DNA of 43,349 bases from an uncultured Sphingomonas sp. Lineage in GTDB: Bacteria > Pseudomonadota > Alphaproteobacteria > Sphingomonadales > Sphingomonadaceae. A program made the position numbers and the translations under genes. The stretch spans positions 1-43,349 of the forward strand of contig CAJYLV010000035.1 in assembly GCA_913776255.1 (NCBI GenBank), given 5' to 3'. The first letter of the stretch is position 1. Every line of letters starts with the position of its first letter. Below are positions 27,192-34,567 of the stretch, in pieces. The notes under the pieces are model-generated. The model did no database searches. It saw nothing but the letters and a program-made list of their open reading frames with translations, and was not told the DNA's origin.

Positions 27192-29480
27192 ATGGACGAT
27201 CTTCTGCAGGAATTCATTGCCGAAACGCGCGAGACGCTGGAGGCGATATCGGGCGAGATCGTGGGGTGGGAGGCCGACCCCGGCGACCGCTCCCGGCTGG
27301 ATGCGATCTTCCGCTTCGTCCACACGATCAAGGGCAGCTGCGGCTTCCTGGATCTGCCGCGGCTCGCGCGGCTGAGCCACGCCGCCGAGGACGCGCTGGC
27401 CGCGGTGCGCGCCGGCGAGCGCGCGCCCGACCAGGCGCTGGTCACGGTGATCCTCGCGATCATCGACCGGATCGGCGAGATCGTCGAGGCGATCGACGCG
27501 GGCGAGGCGCTCTCCGAAGCCGGCGAGGCGATGCTGATCGCGGCGCTGGACGGCGCGATCGCGGGCGAGGCCGTCGCCGCGGTCGAAACGGCGGATGCGC
27601 CCACCGTCGCGCATGCCAACCGCGTGGCGCCGAAACGCTCGGTCCGGCTGTCGGTCGATCTGCTCGACCGGATGATGAGCGGCGTGTCGGACATGGTGCT
27701 GGCGCGCAACCAGCTCGCCCGGCACCTGCGGATGATCGACGACCCGCGGCTCGAATCGATGCTCGAGCGGTTGAGCATCTCGGTCGACGAATTGCGCGAC
27801 ACGGTGACGCGGACGCGGATGCAGCGCGTCGAATCGCTCTTCTCGGCGCTGCCGCGGCTGGCGCGCGACTCGGCGGCGGCGCTCGACAAGTCGGTGACGC
27901 TGACGATCGAGGGCGGCGACGTCGAGCTGGACCGCGAAATGATCGAGCTGCTGCGCGACCCGCTCGTGCATCTGGTGCGCAACGCGGTCGACCACGGGAT
28001 CGAGGATCGCGCTGGACGGGTTCGTGCCGGCAAGCCGGCCGCCGGGCAGTTGCGGATCGTCGCGCGGCAGGCGGGCAATCTCATCATCATCGAGATCGCC
28101 GACGACGGGCGCGGCATCGACAGCGAGCGGCTGCTCGCCAAGGCGTTGCGTGCGCAGCCGGAGCGCGCCGCCGAGCTGGCCGCGCTGGACGAGGACGGGC
28201 GGCTGAAGCTGATCTTCGAGGCCGGGCTGTCGTCGCGCGACGAGGTCACCGCGCTGTCGGGGCGCGGCGTCGGGATGGACGTGGTGAAGGCCAATGTCGA
28301 ACAGGCCGGCGGGCGGATCTCGCTGACGAGCCGGCCGGGGCAGGGGCTGACGATCGCGCTGGAGGTGCCGCTGACGCTGGCGATCCTCAACGCGGTGCTG
28401 GTCGATGCCGCCGGGACGCGATTCGCGATCCCGCGCCAGTCCGTCGACGAGATCGTCGCGGTCGATGGCGGATCGGTGCGCGTCGATCGCGTAGCGGCCG
28501 GCGCGGTTGTGCTGCTGCGCGGACAGCGGCTGCCGATGGTGTCGCTGCCGGTGCTGCTGGGACAGGCCGACACCGGGGCGATGCCCGGGTTCCTCGCGAT
28601 CGTTTCGCTGCGGGAGGGCCGGTTCGCGCTCGCGCTCGACGGGGTGCGGGACACGCAGGAATTGGTCGTCAAGCCGGCCGCTCCGGCGGTGATGTGTGCC
28701 GGCATCTATGCCGGACAGATGTTGCCCGACGACGGCGCCCCGATCCTGCTGCTCGATTGCTCCGCGATCGCGGCGCGCGCGGCGCTGGTGTTCGAGCGTC
28801 CGGATGCGGCGGTCGCGGAGGCCGAGACGGTCGAGCCGGTCCGGGCCCTGCTGTTCGACGATATCGACGGCGCACGCCGGATGATCGTGTCGGATGCGGT
28901 CGACCGAATCGAGGGGGTCGCGGCGGGCGCGGTGCGCGCGCTGGCAGGAGGGCTGTGGCTGACGATCGGCGACCGTTCGATCCCGGTATGGGCCGGAACC
29001 GGCGCGGTCGCGGGCGAGGTGCGCAAGGTGCTGCGGCTGCAGCTCGACGACCAGGAACTCGCCTATCCGATCGCGGACCCGATCGAGATCGTGCCGCTGC
29101 CGCAGGCCATCGCGCCGGCCGCCGATCCGCACGGCGTGATCGCCGGGCTGGCGGTGATCGACGGCGAGCCGATCGAGCTGGTCGACCCGCTGGCGTTGTT
29201 CGCCGACGCGACCGCGATCGCCGAGCGTCCGCTCTGCCTGTTGCACGGCGCCGAGAGCGGCTGGATGGAAGCATTCCTCAAGCCGGCGATCGAACAGGCC
29301 GGCTATCGCGTCGTGCGGCGCGCGCCGCCGGATCTGCCGGTGACGCTGGCGCTGGCGATGGAGGATGACGCCGACGCCCCGCCGGTGCCCGCGCTGCGGC
29401 TGAGCCGCGAGCGGGGCAAGCCCCTCTACCGTTTCGACCGTGCCGCGCTGATCGCCGCGCTGAAGGAATATGCCGCATGA
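27192..29480 (+). CDS. cheA: Chemotaxis histidine kinase CheA (with second CheW-like domain and degenerate receiver)
   Basis: Kinase of 762 residues that phosphorylates CheY and CheB. The Hpt domain has His44 in FRFVHTIKGSCGFLDLPRL. No P2-like CheY/CheB-binding domain is apparent: only about 40 residues separate Hpt from the dimerisation helices that start near 152. The ATPase has LVRNAVDHGIEDRAG, IADDGRGID and GRGVGMDVVKANVEQAGGR. A CheW-like domain spans about 400-535 (FAIPRQSVDEIVAVDGG). A second CheW-like region spans about 545-675 (VLRLQLDDQELAYPIADPIE). The last 84 residues resemble a receiver domain (FLKPAIEQAGYRVV) but lack the acidic pair and phosphoacceptor Asp. The stop overlaps the cheW start. 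Confidence 0.93.
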   Translation: MDDLLQEFIAETRETLEAISGEIVGWEADPGDRSRLDAIFRFVHTIKGSCGFLDLPRLARLSHAAEDALAAVRAGERAPDQALVTVILAIIDRIGEIVEAIDAGEALSEAGEAMLIAALDGAIAGEAVAAVETADAPTVAHANRVAPKRSVRLSVDLLDRMMSGVSDMVLARNQLARHLRMIDDPRLESMLERLSISVDELRDTVTRTRMQRVESLFSALPRLARDSAAALDKSVTLTIEGGDVELDREMIELLRDPLVHLVRNAVDHGIEDRAGRVRAGKPAAGQLRIVARQAGNLIIIEIADDGRGIDSERLLAKALRAQPERAAELAALDEDGRLKLIFEAGLSSRDEVTALSGRGVGMDVVKANVEQAGGRISLTSRPGQGLTIALEVPLTLAILNAVLVDAAGTRFAIPRQSVDEIVAVDGGSVRVDRVAAGAVVLLRGQRLPMVSLPVLLGQADTGAMPGFLAIVSLREGRFALALDGVRDTQELVVKPAAPAVMCAGIYAGQMLPDDGAPILLLDCSAIAARAALVFERPDAAVAEAETVEPVRALLFDDIDGARRMIVSDAVDRIEGVAAGAVRALAGGLWLTIGDRSIPVWAGTGAVAGEVRKVLRLQLDDQELAYPIADPIEIVPLPQAIAPAADPHGVIAGLAVIDGEPIELVDPLALFADATAIAERPLCLLHGAESGWMEAFLKPAIEQAGYRVVRRAPPDLPVTLALAMEDDADAPPVPALRLSRERGKPLYRFDRAALIAALKEYAA

Positions 29481-29911
29481 AGGGCGCTTTGCATCTGGTC
29501 GCGCGGGTCGGCGACCGTGGCCTGCTGTTCGATGCCGAGCGCGTCGATTCGGTCGTCGAGGTGGGCAGCACCGTCCCCGCGCCGGGCGCCGCGCCGGCGG
29601 TGGTCGGGCTGGCGGCGATGCGCAGCCGCGTGGCGACCGTCATCGACGTCCGCGAACTGTTCGGCGGCACGCCGATGGTGCGCGACGGCAAGGGCGGTCG
29701 CGCGGTCGCCACGCTGGTCGACGGACACCTTTACGCGATCGCGGTCGACGCGCTGGAAGACGTCGCCACCTTCACGCTCGCGCCCGCGCCGATCGCGCAG
29801 GGTGCCGCGGGCGAATGGGATTTCGTCACCGGCGTCGCTGAGGGCGACGGCGAAACGCTGATGGCGGTCGACATCGACCGGCTGGTCGCGCGCGCCGGCG
29901 CGCTGGGCTGA
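29477..29911 (+). CDS. cheW: Chemotaxis coupling protein CheW
   Basis: A 144-residue single CheW domain that links chemoreceptors to CheA. It begins ALHLVARVGDRGLLFDAERV, followed by VDSVVEVG, then VVGLAAMRSRVATVIDVREL, the usual second half-barrel, and ends with LMAVDIDRLVA. The ATG overlaps the cheA TGA by 4 nt (ATGA), so translation is coupled. Its length is normal. There is no receptor gene in the window. Confidence 0.9.
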   Translation: MKGALHLVARVGDRGLLFDAERVDSVVEVGSTVPAPGAAPAVVGLAAMRSRVATVIDVRELFGGTPMVRDGKGGRAVATLVDGHLYAIAVDALEDVATFTLAPAPIAQGAAGEWDFVTGVAEGDGETLMAVDIDRLVARAGALG

Positions 29912-29982
29912 ACGTCGCCGTTAACTCCATCCTTACCGCGCCGCATCCAAGATGCGGAAGCAGTAGAACTATCGGAAATCTC

Positions 29983-30348
29983 ATGAAGACCTGCCTGATC
30001 GTCGATGATTCGAAGGTGATCCGCAAGGTGGCGCGTCACATCCTGGAGGCGTTGGACTTCTCGGTGTCCGAGGCGGGCGACGGGCGCGAGGCGCTGATGC
30101 ATTGCCGGCAGACCTGCCCCGACGTGATCCTGCTCGACTGGAACATGCCGGTGATGAGCGGGATGGAATTCCTGCGCGCGCTGGGCGAGGAGCCGATGCC
30201 GCGCCGTCCGAAGGTGGTGTTCTGCACCACCGAGAACGGCATGGCGCACATCCGCGCCGCGATCGAGGCCGGCGCCGACGAATATGTGATGAAGCCGTTC
30301 GACCGGGAGACGCTGCACAGCAAGCTCCAGATCGTCGGCGTCGCCTGA
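29983..30348 (+). CDS. cheY: CheY-type single-domain response regulator
   Basis: A 121-residue receiver with no output domain. The acidic pair is in CLIVDDSKVIRKVARH, the phosphoacceptor is Asp52 in LLDWNMPVMSGMEFL, the switch Thr is in FCTTEN, and the conserved Lys is in EYVMKPFDRETL. Position in the cluster suggests it is the motor-binding CheY, though alphaproteobacteria often use several such regulators (including phosphate sinks). A 71 bp gap separates it from cheW, the only sizeable gap inside the operon. A weak CtrA-like half site pair lies there. Confidence 0.9.
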   Translation: MKTCLIVDDSKVIRKVARHILEALDFSVSEAGDGREALMHCRQTCPDVILLDWNMPVMSGMEFLRALGEEPMPRRPKVVFCTTENGMAHIRAAIEAGADEYVMKPFDRETLHSKLQIVGVA

Positions 30349-30376
30349 TTTTCGCTCCCGCGTGCCGGACCCTGCC

Positions 30377-31435
30377 ATGCTCCAGCGCTCCGATGCGGCC
30401 GTGGCGACCCGGGCGCCGCGCGTCCTGATCGTCGACGATTCGGCGGTCGCGCGCGCCGCCTTGTCGCGCTTCATCACCGGCAGCGGCCGGTTCGATCTGG
30501 CCGGCGCGTTGCCGGATGCGCAGCGCGCGCTCGCCTTCCTGCGCAAGGAGCCGGTCGACTTCATCCTGCTCGACCTGGTCATGCCGCACCAGAGCGGGAT
30601 CGACGCGCTGCCCGAATTGCTGAAGGCCGGCGCGGGCGCGCGCGTGCTGGTGGTGTCGAGCTCCGCTGCCGAGGGGGCGGCGGTGACGATGCACGCGCTG
30701 GCGCTGGGCGCCGCCGATACGCTGGTGAAGCCGAGCATCGGCGCGTTCGCTGGCCGGTTCGGCGAGACGTTGCTGGCGCGGCTCGACCTGCTCGCGGCGC
30801 ATGGCGAGAATCGGCCGCTGCCGCGACGCGCGACGATCATGACCCCGCCGGCGTTCGATGCGATCGCGATCGGCGCGTCGACCGGCGGCATCCATGCGCT
30901 TGCCTCGCTGCTGGAACAGGTGCCTGCGACGATGACGCAGCCGATCTTCGTCACCCAGCATCTGCCGCCGTCCTTCTCGCCTTATTTCGCGGCGCAGATC
31001 GGGGCGGTCGCGCGCCGTCCGTCCGCAATCGCGCAGGAGCGCCGCCGGGTGACGGAGGGCGAGGTGCTGATCGCGCCGGGCGATGCGCATCTGCTCGCCG
31101 CGACGCAGCCCGACGGGCAGATCGTCACGCGGCTGTCGCAGGCGCCCAGTCCGACGGGCAACCTGCCCTCGGTCGATCCGATGTTCGCGAGCCTCGCGCA
31201 GGTCTATGGGTCGCGGTTGCTGGCGGTGATGCTGACCGGCATGGGGCGTGACGGACTGGAAGGCGCGCGCGCGGTGCGCGCGGCCGGCGGAACGATCGTG
31301 GTGCAGGACCGCGAATCGTCGGTGGTCTGGGGAATGCCGGGCGCGGTGGCCGACGCCGGGCTGGCGGATGCGGTGCTCGCCCCGCGCGAGATCGGGGCGA
31401 TGATCGCCGCCCGGCGCAGCGGGGCGCGCGGTTGA
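30377..31435 (+). CDS. cheB: Chemotaxis response regulator protein-glutamate methylesterase CheB
   Basis: Removes methyl groups from chemoreceptors after phosphorylation by CheA. It is 352 residues from the ATG at 30377; an in-frame GTG at 30362 would add five. The receiver has RVLIVDDSAVARAALSRF and Asp66 in LLDLVMPHQSGIDALPE. The esterase domain has the Ser nucleophile in AIGASTGGIHAL, the His in FVTQHLPPSFSPYF and the Asp in MLTGMGRDGLEGARAV. All catalytic positions are intact. It lies 28 bp after cheY, and its stop shares one base with the cheR start (TGATG). Confidence 0.95.
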   Translation: MLQRSDAAVATRAPRVLIVDDSAVARAALSRFITGSGRFDLAGALPDAQRALAFLRKEPVDFILLDLVMPHQSGIDALPELLKAGAGARVLVVSSSAAEGAAVTMHALALGAADTLVKPSIGAFAGRFGETLLARLDLLAAHGENRPLPRRATIMTPPAFDAIAIGASTGGIHALASLLEQVPATMTQPIFVTQHLPPSFSPYFAAQIGAVARRPSAIAQERRRVTEGEVLIAPGDAHLLAATQPDGQIVTRLSQAPSPTGNLPSVDPMFASLAQVYGSRLLAVMLTGMGRDGLEGARAVRAAGGTIVVQDRESSVVWGMPGAVADAGLADAVLAPREIGAMIAARRSGARG

Positions 31436-32259
31436 TGGCAGAGATCGATCCAGGCTCGGCACGAGTCTTCGCCGCCCTGCTCGAGGCACGCACCGGGCAA
31501 CGGATCGCGGTCGGGCGGAGCTGGCGGTTCGAGGCCTCACTCGGGCCGCTGCTGCAGGCGCATGGGCTCGACCGGGTCGACCAGCTCGCCGCACGGCTCA
31601 TCGAGGGGAAGGACAAGCAACTGGCGGACCGGATCGTCGACGCGCTGCTCAATCAGGAGACGTCGTTCTTTCGCGACGCGGGCGTGATCGAGGGGGCGGC
31701 AGAGGCCGTGGCCGGGCGCACGCCGCTGCGCGTGTGGTGCGCGGCGTGTGCGACCGGGCAGGAGCCGTTGTCGCTGGCGATGATCTTCGCCGAGGCCGGC
31801 GGCGCGATGCCCGAGATCGTCGCCACCGACGTCTCCGCCGCGGCGGTCGCGCGCGCGCGCGACGGGACCTATTCGCAGTTCGAGATCCAGCGCGGGCTGC
31901 CGGTCCGCCGCATGGTCAACTGGTTCGAGCCGGCGGCGGACAATCACTGGCGCGCGTCGGCGACGTTGCTCGGCGCGATCCACTATCGCCGGCACAATCT
32001 GATCGTCGATGCGCCGCCGGTCGGCGAGTTCGATCTGATCCTGTGCCGCAACCTGCTGTTCTATTTCGCGCCGCACCAGCGCGAACAGGTGCTGGCGCGG
32101 CTGGCGGGGGCGCTGCGGCCCGATGGCTTCCTGCTGCTGGGGGCGGGGGAGACGGTGATCGGGCAATCGGAACGGCTCCGCCCCAGCACGCGCGCGCGCG
32201 GCTTGTACGAGCGCGTCCCCGACACCGGCGACAGCAACCGGGTTTACACAGGCCGCTGA
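31435..32259 (+). CDS. cheR: Chemotaxis protein-glutamate methyltransferase CheR
   Basis: SAM-dependent methyltransferase of 274 residues that methylates chemoreceptor glutamates. The N-terminal helical part spans about residues 10-90. The SAM-binding domain follows with NQETSFFRDAGVIE, then RVWCAACATGQEPLSLAMIF, IVATDVSAAAVARARDGTY, FDLILCRNLLFYFAPHQREQ and GFLLLGAGETV. The C-terminal receptor-tethering pentapeptide motif cannot be judged because no receptor is present. It closes the che operon; cheD is not present. Confidence 0.95.
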   Translation: MAEIDPGSARVFAALLEARTGQRIAVGRSWRFEASLGPLLQAHGLDRVDQLAARLIEGKDKQLADRIVDALLNQETSFFRDAGVIEGAAEAVAGRTPLRVWCAACATGQEPLSLAMIFAEAGGAMPEIVATDVSAAAVARARDGTYSQFEIQRGLPVRRMVNWFEPAADNHWRASATLLGAIHYRRHNLIVDAPPVGEFDLILCRNLLFYFAPHQREQVLARLAGALRPDGFLLLGAGETVIGQSERLRPSTRARGLYERVPDTGDSNRVYTGR

Positions 32260-32341
32260 TTTCGCGAACGACGGCGCATCGGATAGCGATGACGAGGTCG
32301 ATGGTGACAGGCGGGGAGCGTCGGACGGGCGGATCGGGCGC

Positions 32342-33031
32342 ATGAGGTGCCGGGAACGGACCTCGCCCAATTTTAATGAGCGGTTGCTGCCGGTCTCGAT
32401 GATCGTGCTGCATTATACCGGCATGAAGACCGCGCAGGAGGCGCTCGACCGGCTCTGCGATCCCGCCGCCGAGGTGTCGTGCCACTATTTCGTCGACGAG
32501 GACGGCACGATCACGCGGCTGGTGCCCGACGACAAGCGCGCGTGGCATGCCGGGGCGGCGCACTGGCGCGGCGTGACCGACGTCAATTCGGCGTCGATCG
32601 GCATCGAGATCGTCAACCCCGGCCACGACCACGGCTATCAAACGTTTCCGGAGCCGCAGGTCGAGGCGGTGATCCGGCTCGTCGCGCATCTGAAGGACAA
32701 ATACGAGATCACGCGCGGCAATATCGTCGGCCATTCCGATGTCGCGCCGCTGCGCAAGCGCGATCCGGGCGAGCTGTTCCCGTGGCACCGGCTCGCGCGG
32801 CTGCGGCTGGCGCTGCCGCGGCCGACGAAGAATCTGGTCGATCCGATGTGGGGCGAGGCGGCGTTCTGCCTCGCGCTGGAGCGGTTCGGCTATGACGTGA
32901 ACGACCGGATGGCGGCGATCATGGCGTTCCAGCGCCGCTTCCGTCCCGAGCTGATCGACGGCGAGATGGATGCGGAATGCCGGATGATCCTGCTCGCTTT
33001 GCTGCTGCCAAAGCCGCAGGGGGATGAGTGA
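32342..33031 (+). CDS. N-acetylmuramoyl-L-alanine amidase (AmpD/amidase_2 family)
   Basis: Zinc amidase of 229 residues that cleaves the bond between MurNAc or anhydro-MurNAc and the stem peptide. The start at 32342 is followed by the family-like SPNFNERLLPVSMIVLHYTG. Zinc-ligand candidates are His24 in LHYTG, and the His and Asp in IVGHSDVAPLRKRDPGELFP. SCHYFVDEDGTITRLVPD and ASIGIEIVNPGHDHGYQ are conserved AmpD blocks. A C-terminal part (about 175-225) may be a peptidoglycan-binding helical module (DRMAAIMAFQRRFRPELIDG). No signal peptide is evident, which fits cytoplasmic AmpD-type recycling. Confidence 0.9.
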   Translation: MRCRERTSPNFNERLLPVSMIVLHYTGMKTAQEALDRLCDPAAEVSCHYFVDEDGTITRLVPDDKRAWHAGAAHWRGVTDVNSASIGIEIVNPGHDHGYQTFPEPQVEAVIRLVAHLKDKYEITRGNIVGHSDVAPLRKRDPGELFPWHRLARLRLALPRPTKNLVDPMWGEAAFCLALERFGYDVNDRMAAIMAFQRRFRPELIDGEMDAECRMILLALLLPKPQGDE

Positions 33032-33039
33032 GCCCTGTC

Positions 33040-33115
33040 CGTCATTGCGAGCGCAGCGAAGCAATCCAGTGTTCCGCGCGACGCCCTGGATTGCTTCGCT
33101 TCGCTCGCAATGACG
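33040..33115. repeat. Palindromic element, family 1 (copy 4, imperfect arms)
   Basis: About 76 bp with outer arms CGTCATTGCGAGCGCAGCGA and TCGCTTCGCTCGCAATGACG. It lies 9 bp after the amidase stop and 46 bp before the RNase P RNA, the only family 1 copy that is not between convergent genes. Confidence 0.9.
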
Positions 33116-33160
33116 GTGTGATGCTTCCCTAACGCGTCGCAGCGCGCTACGGCGACCCCG

Positions 33161-33550
33161 CCAGAGGGCCGGGCGGCCGCGTCACGCGCAAGCGTGCCGA
33201 GGAAAGTCCGGGCTCCACGGAACGACGGTGGCGGGTAACGCCCGCCGGCTCGGGCTTCGGTCCGCAGTCAGGGACAGTGCAACAGAGAGCAGACGGCCTG
33301 GGCCTCGGCCCGGTCAAGGTGAAAGGGTGCGGTAAGAGCGCACCGCGCGGCCGGTAACGGTCGTGGCACGGTAAACCCCACCGGGAGCAAGACCGAATAG
33401 GGGCGGCATGGCGGCGTTCGCGTCGCCGGGGTGTGTTCCCACCCGCTGCCCGGGTTGGTTGCTGGAGCGCGTCGGCAACGGCGCGCCGAGAGGAATGGTC
33501 GCCTATCCCCGTTCGCGGGGTGGACAGAACCCGGCTTACAGGCCCTCTGG
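33161..33550 (+). ncRNA. rnpB: RNase P RNA (class A)
   Basis: Catalytic RNA of ribonuclease P, which trims the 5' leader of tRNA precursors. The ends are set by the P1 helix: CCAGAGGGCC at 33161-33170 pairs with GGCCCTCTGG at 33541-33550. The universally conserved block GAGGAAAGTCCGGGCTCC is at 33199-33216, and the matching 3' block ACAGAACCCGGCTTACAG is at 33524-33541; together they make P4. AGAGGAATGGTC lies near 33489. At about 390 nt the length is normal. Small reading frames across it are not genes. No clear promoter was found in the 45 bp between the palindrome and the 5' end. Confidence 0.97.
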
Positions 33551-33609
33551 CAAATTCGCCGCCGCTAGTCGGTTGGCGCGAGGGCGACGCGTCCTTATGT
33601 GCCGCAGGA

Positions 33610-34158
33610 ATGGCACGTATTCCCACCCGATCGAACGACTGGGGCTTTCCCCGCTGGCGCGGCTATGGCGCCAATCGCGAGGCGGCGACCGTGCGGCTGT
33701 GCGACCGTCACGGCTGCACCGAGCCGGGGACGTGCCCGGCGCCCAAGTCGCCGAACAGCCCCGAGCGCTGGTATTTCTGTCAGGCGCATGCCGCCGAGTA
33801 CAATCGCGGCTGGAACTATTTCGAGGGCCTGTCCGCCGAGGAGGCCGCGCAGCGCGAGGCGAACGAGCGCCGCGACGCGGGCGGCTTCGCGCAGTCGAAG
33901 CATCAGGCGTGGGCGGGGTCGGGCGACGGCTCGCGCTCGCGCGACGAGCTGCGCGCGCTGGAGGTGCTGGAGCTGGAGGTCGATGCGTCGTTCGACGACG
34001 TGCGGCTGGCGTGGCGGCGGCTGGCGAAGTCGAACCATCCCGACGTGCGCCCCGGCGACAAGGACGCCGCGACCCGCTTTCAGGCGATCCAGGCCGCCTA
34101 TGACGTGCTGCGCGTCGCCGAAGAGGCGCGGACGTGGAAGCCGCGCGCCGAGCCGTGA
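33610..34158 (+). CDS. J-domain protein with N-terminal Cys/His-rich region
   Basis: A 182-residue DnaJ-type co-chaperone-like protein with the J domain at the C terminus (about 115-178). The HPD motif is at 143-145 in LAKSNHPDVRPGDKDAATRF. The N-terminal region has C31, H34, C36, C42, C57 and H60 (VRLCDRHGCTEPGTC and WYFCQAHAAEYNRGW), which could bind a metal. The start at 33610 is the first possible one after the RNase P RNA; upstream codons of the frame run through rnpB and are not coding. It should stimulate DnaK through HPD. Its stop overlaps the next gene's GTG start. The client is unknown. Confidence 0.88.
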   Translation: MARIPTRSNDWGFPRWRGYGANREAATVRLCDRHGCTEPGTCPAPKSPNSPERWYFCQAHAAEYNRGWNYFEGLSAEEAAQREANERRDAGGFAQSKHQAWAGSGDGSRSRDELRALEVLELEVDASFDDVRLAWRRLAKSNHPDVRPGDKDAATRFQAIQAAYDVLRVAEEARTWKPRAEP

Positions 34159-34451
34159 AGGATCGGGTGCGCGCCGGCTGGACCGGCGCGGTCCTGGTGT
34201 GCGGGAAATGCTCGAAGAAGCTGGGCGGCGGCTTCGGCGCTAAGGGCAGGACGCCGCTTGCCAAGGCGCTGCGCGGTGAGCCGGGGTTCGGCAAGGGGCG
34301 CAAGGCGACGGTCGGGGTGGCCGAGGTGAAATGCCTCGGCATCTGCCCGAAGGGGGCGGTGACGATCGTCGACAGCCGTGCGCCGGGGTGCTGGCGGATC
34401 GTGCCGGCGGGGGCGGATATCGAGACGCTCGCGAGGCAGTTGAACAAGTGA
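34155..34451 (+). CDS. (2Fe-2S) ferredoxin-like thioredoxin-fold protein
   Basis: About 98 residues from a GTG at 34155 that overlaps the upstream TGA (GTGA); another GTG at 34134 is in frame. Cys16 and Cys19 (VCGKCSKK) with Cys60 and Cys64 (VKCLGICPKGAVT) match the four-Cys pattern of thioredoxin-like [2Fe-2S] ferredoxins, such as those fused to or near complex I NuoE and (2Fe-2S) carrier families. It may carry electrons or a cluster. Coupling to a J-domain protein recalls cluster-transfer chaperone pairs such as HscB, but that is inference. It is followed by a palindrome and the convergent pao operon. Confidence 0.8.
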   Translation: MKDRVRAGWTGAVLVCGKCSKKLGGGFGAKGRTPLAKALRGEPGFGKGRKATVGVAEVKCLGICPKGAVTIVDSRAPGCWRIVPAGADIETLARQLNK

Positions 34452-34454
34452 GCC

Positions 34455-34538
34455 GTCGCCCCGGAGTTGATCCGGGGCCCCGCTTCTTGTGGTAGGCAGG
34501 GGTTAAAAGCGGGGTCCCGGGTCAAGCCCGGGACGACG
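34455..34538. repeat. Palindromic element, family 3 (copy 2)
   Basis: Inverted repeat with left arm CGTCGCCCCGGAGTTGATCC and a right arm rich in GGGTCAAGCCCGGGACGACG, with inner CCCGCTTCTT and AAAGCGGGG. It starts 3 bp after the ferredoxin-like stop and lies before the convergent paoC stop. Confidence 0.85.
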
Positions 34539-34567
34539 GTGTCGCGAGGCGGACAGCCGCTCTCGCC

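Noticed and set aside
27072..29246. Long antisense frame (724 codons) opposite cheA
   Set aside because: Extremely Arg/Gln/Asp/His-rich, no motif, mirrors codon bias of cheA; shadow frame.
33408..33609. Reading frames running through the RNase P RNA into the J-domain gene
   Set aside because: The region is accounted for by rnpB with P1 and P4 pairing; the frame becomes protein-like only after 33610.
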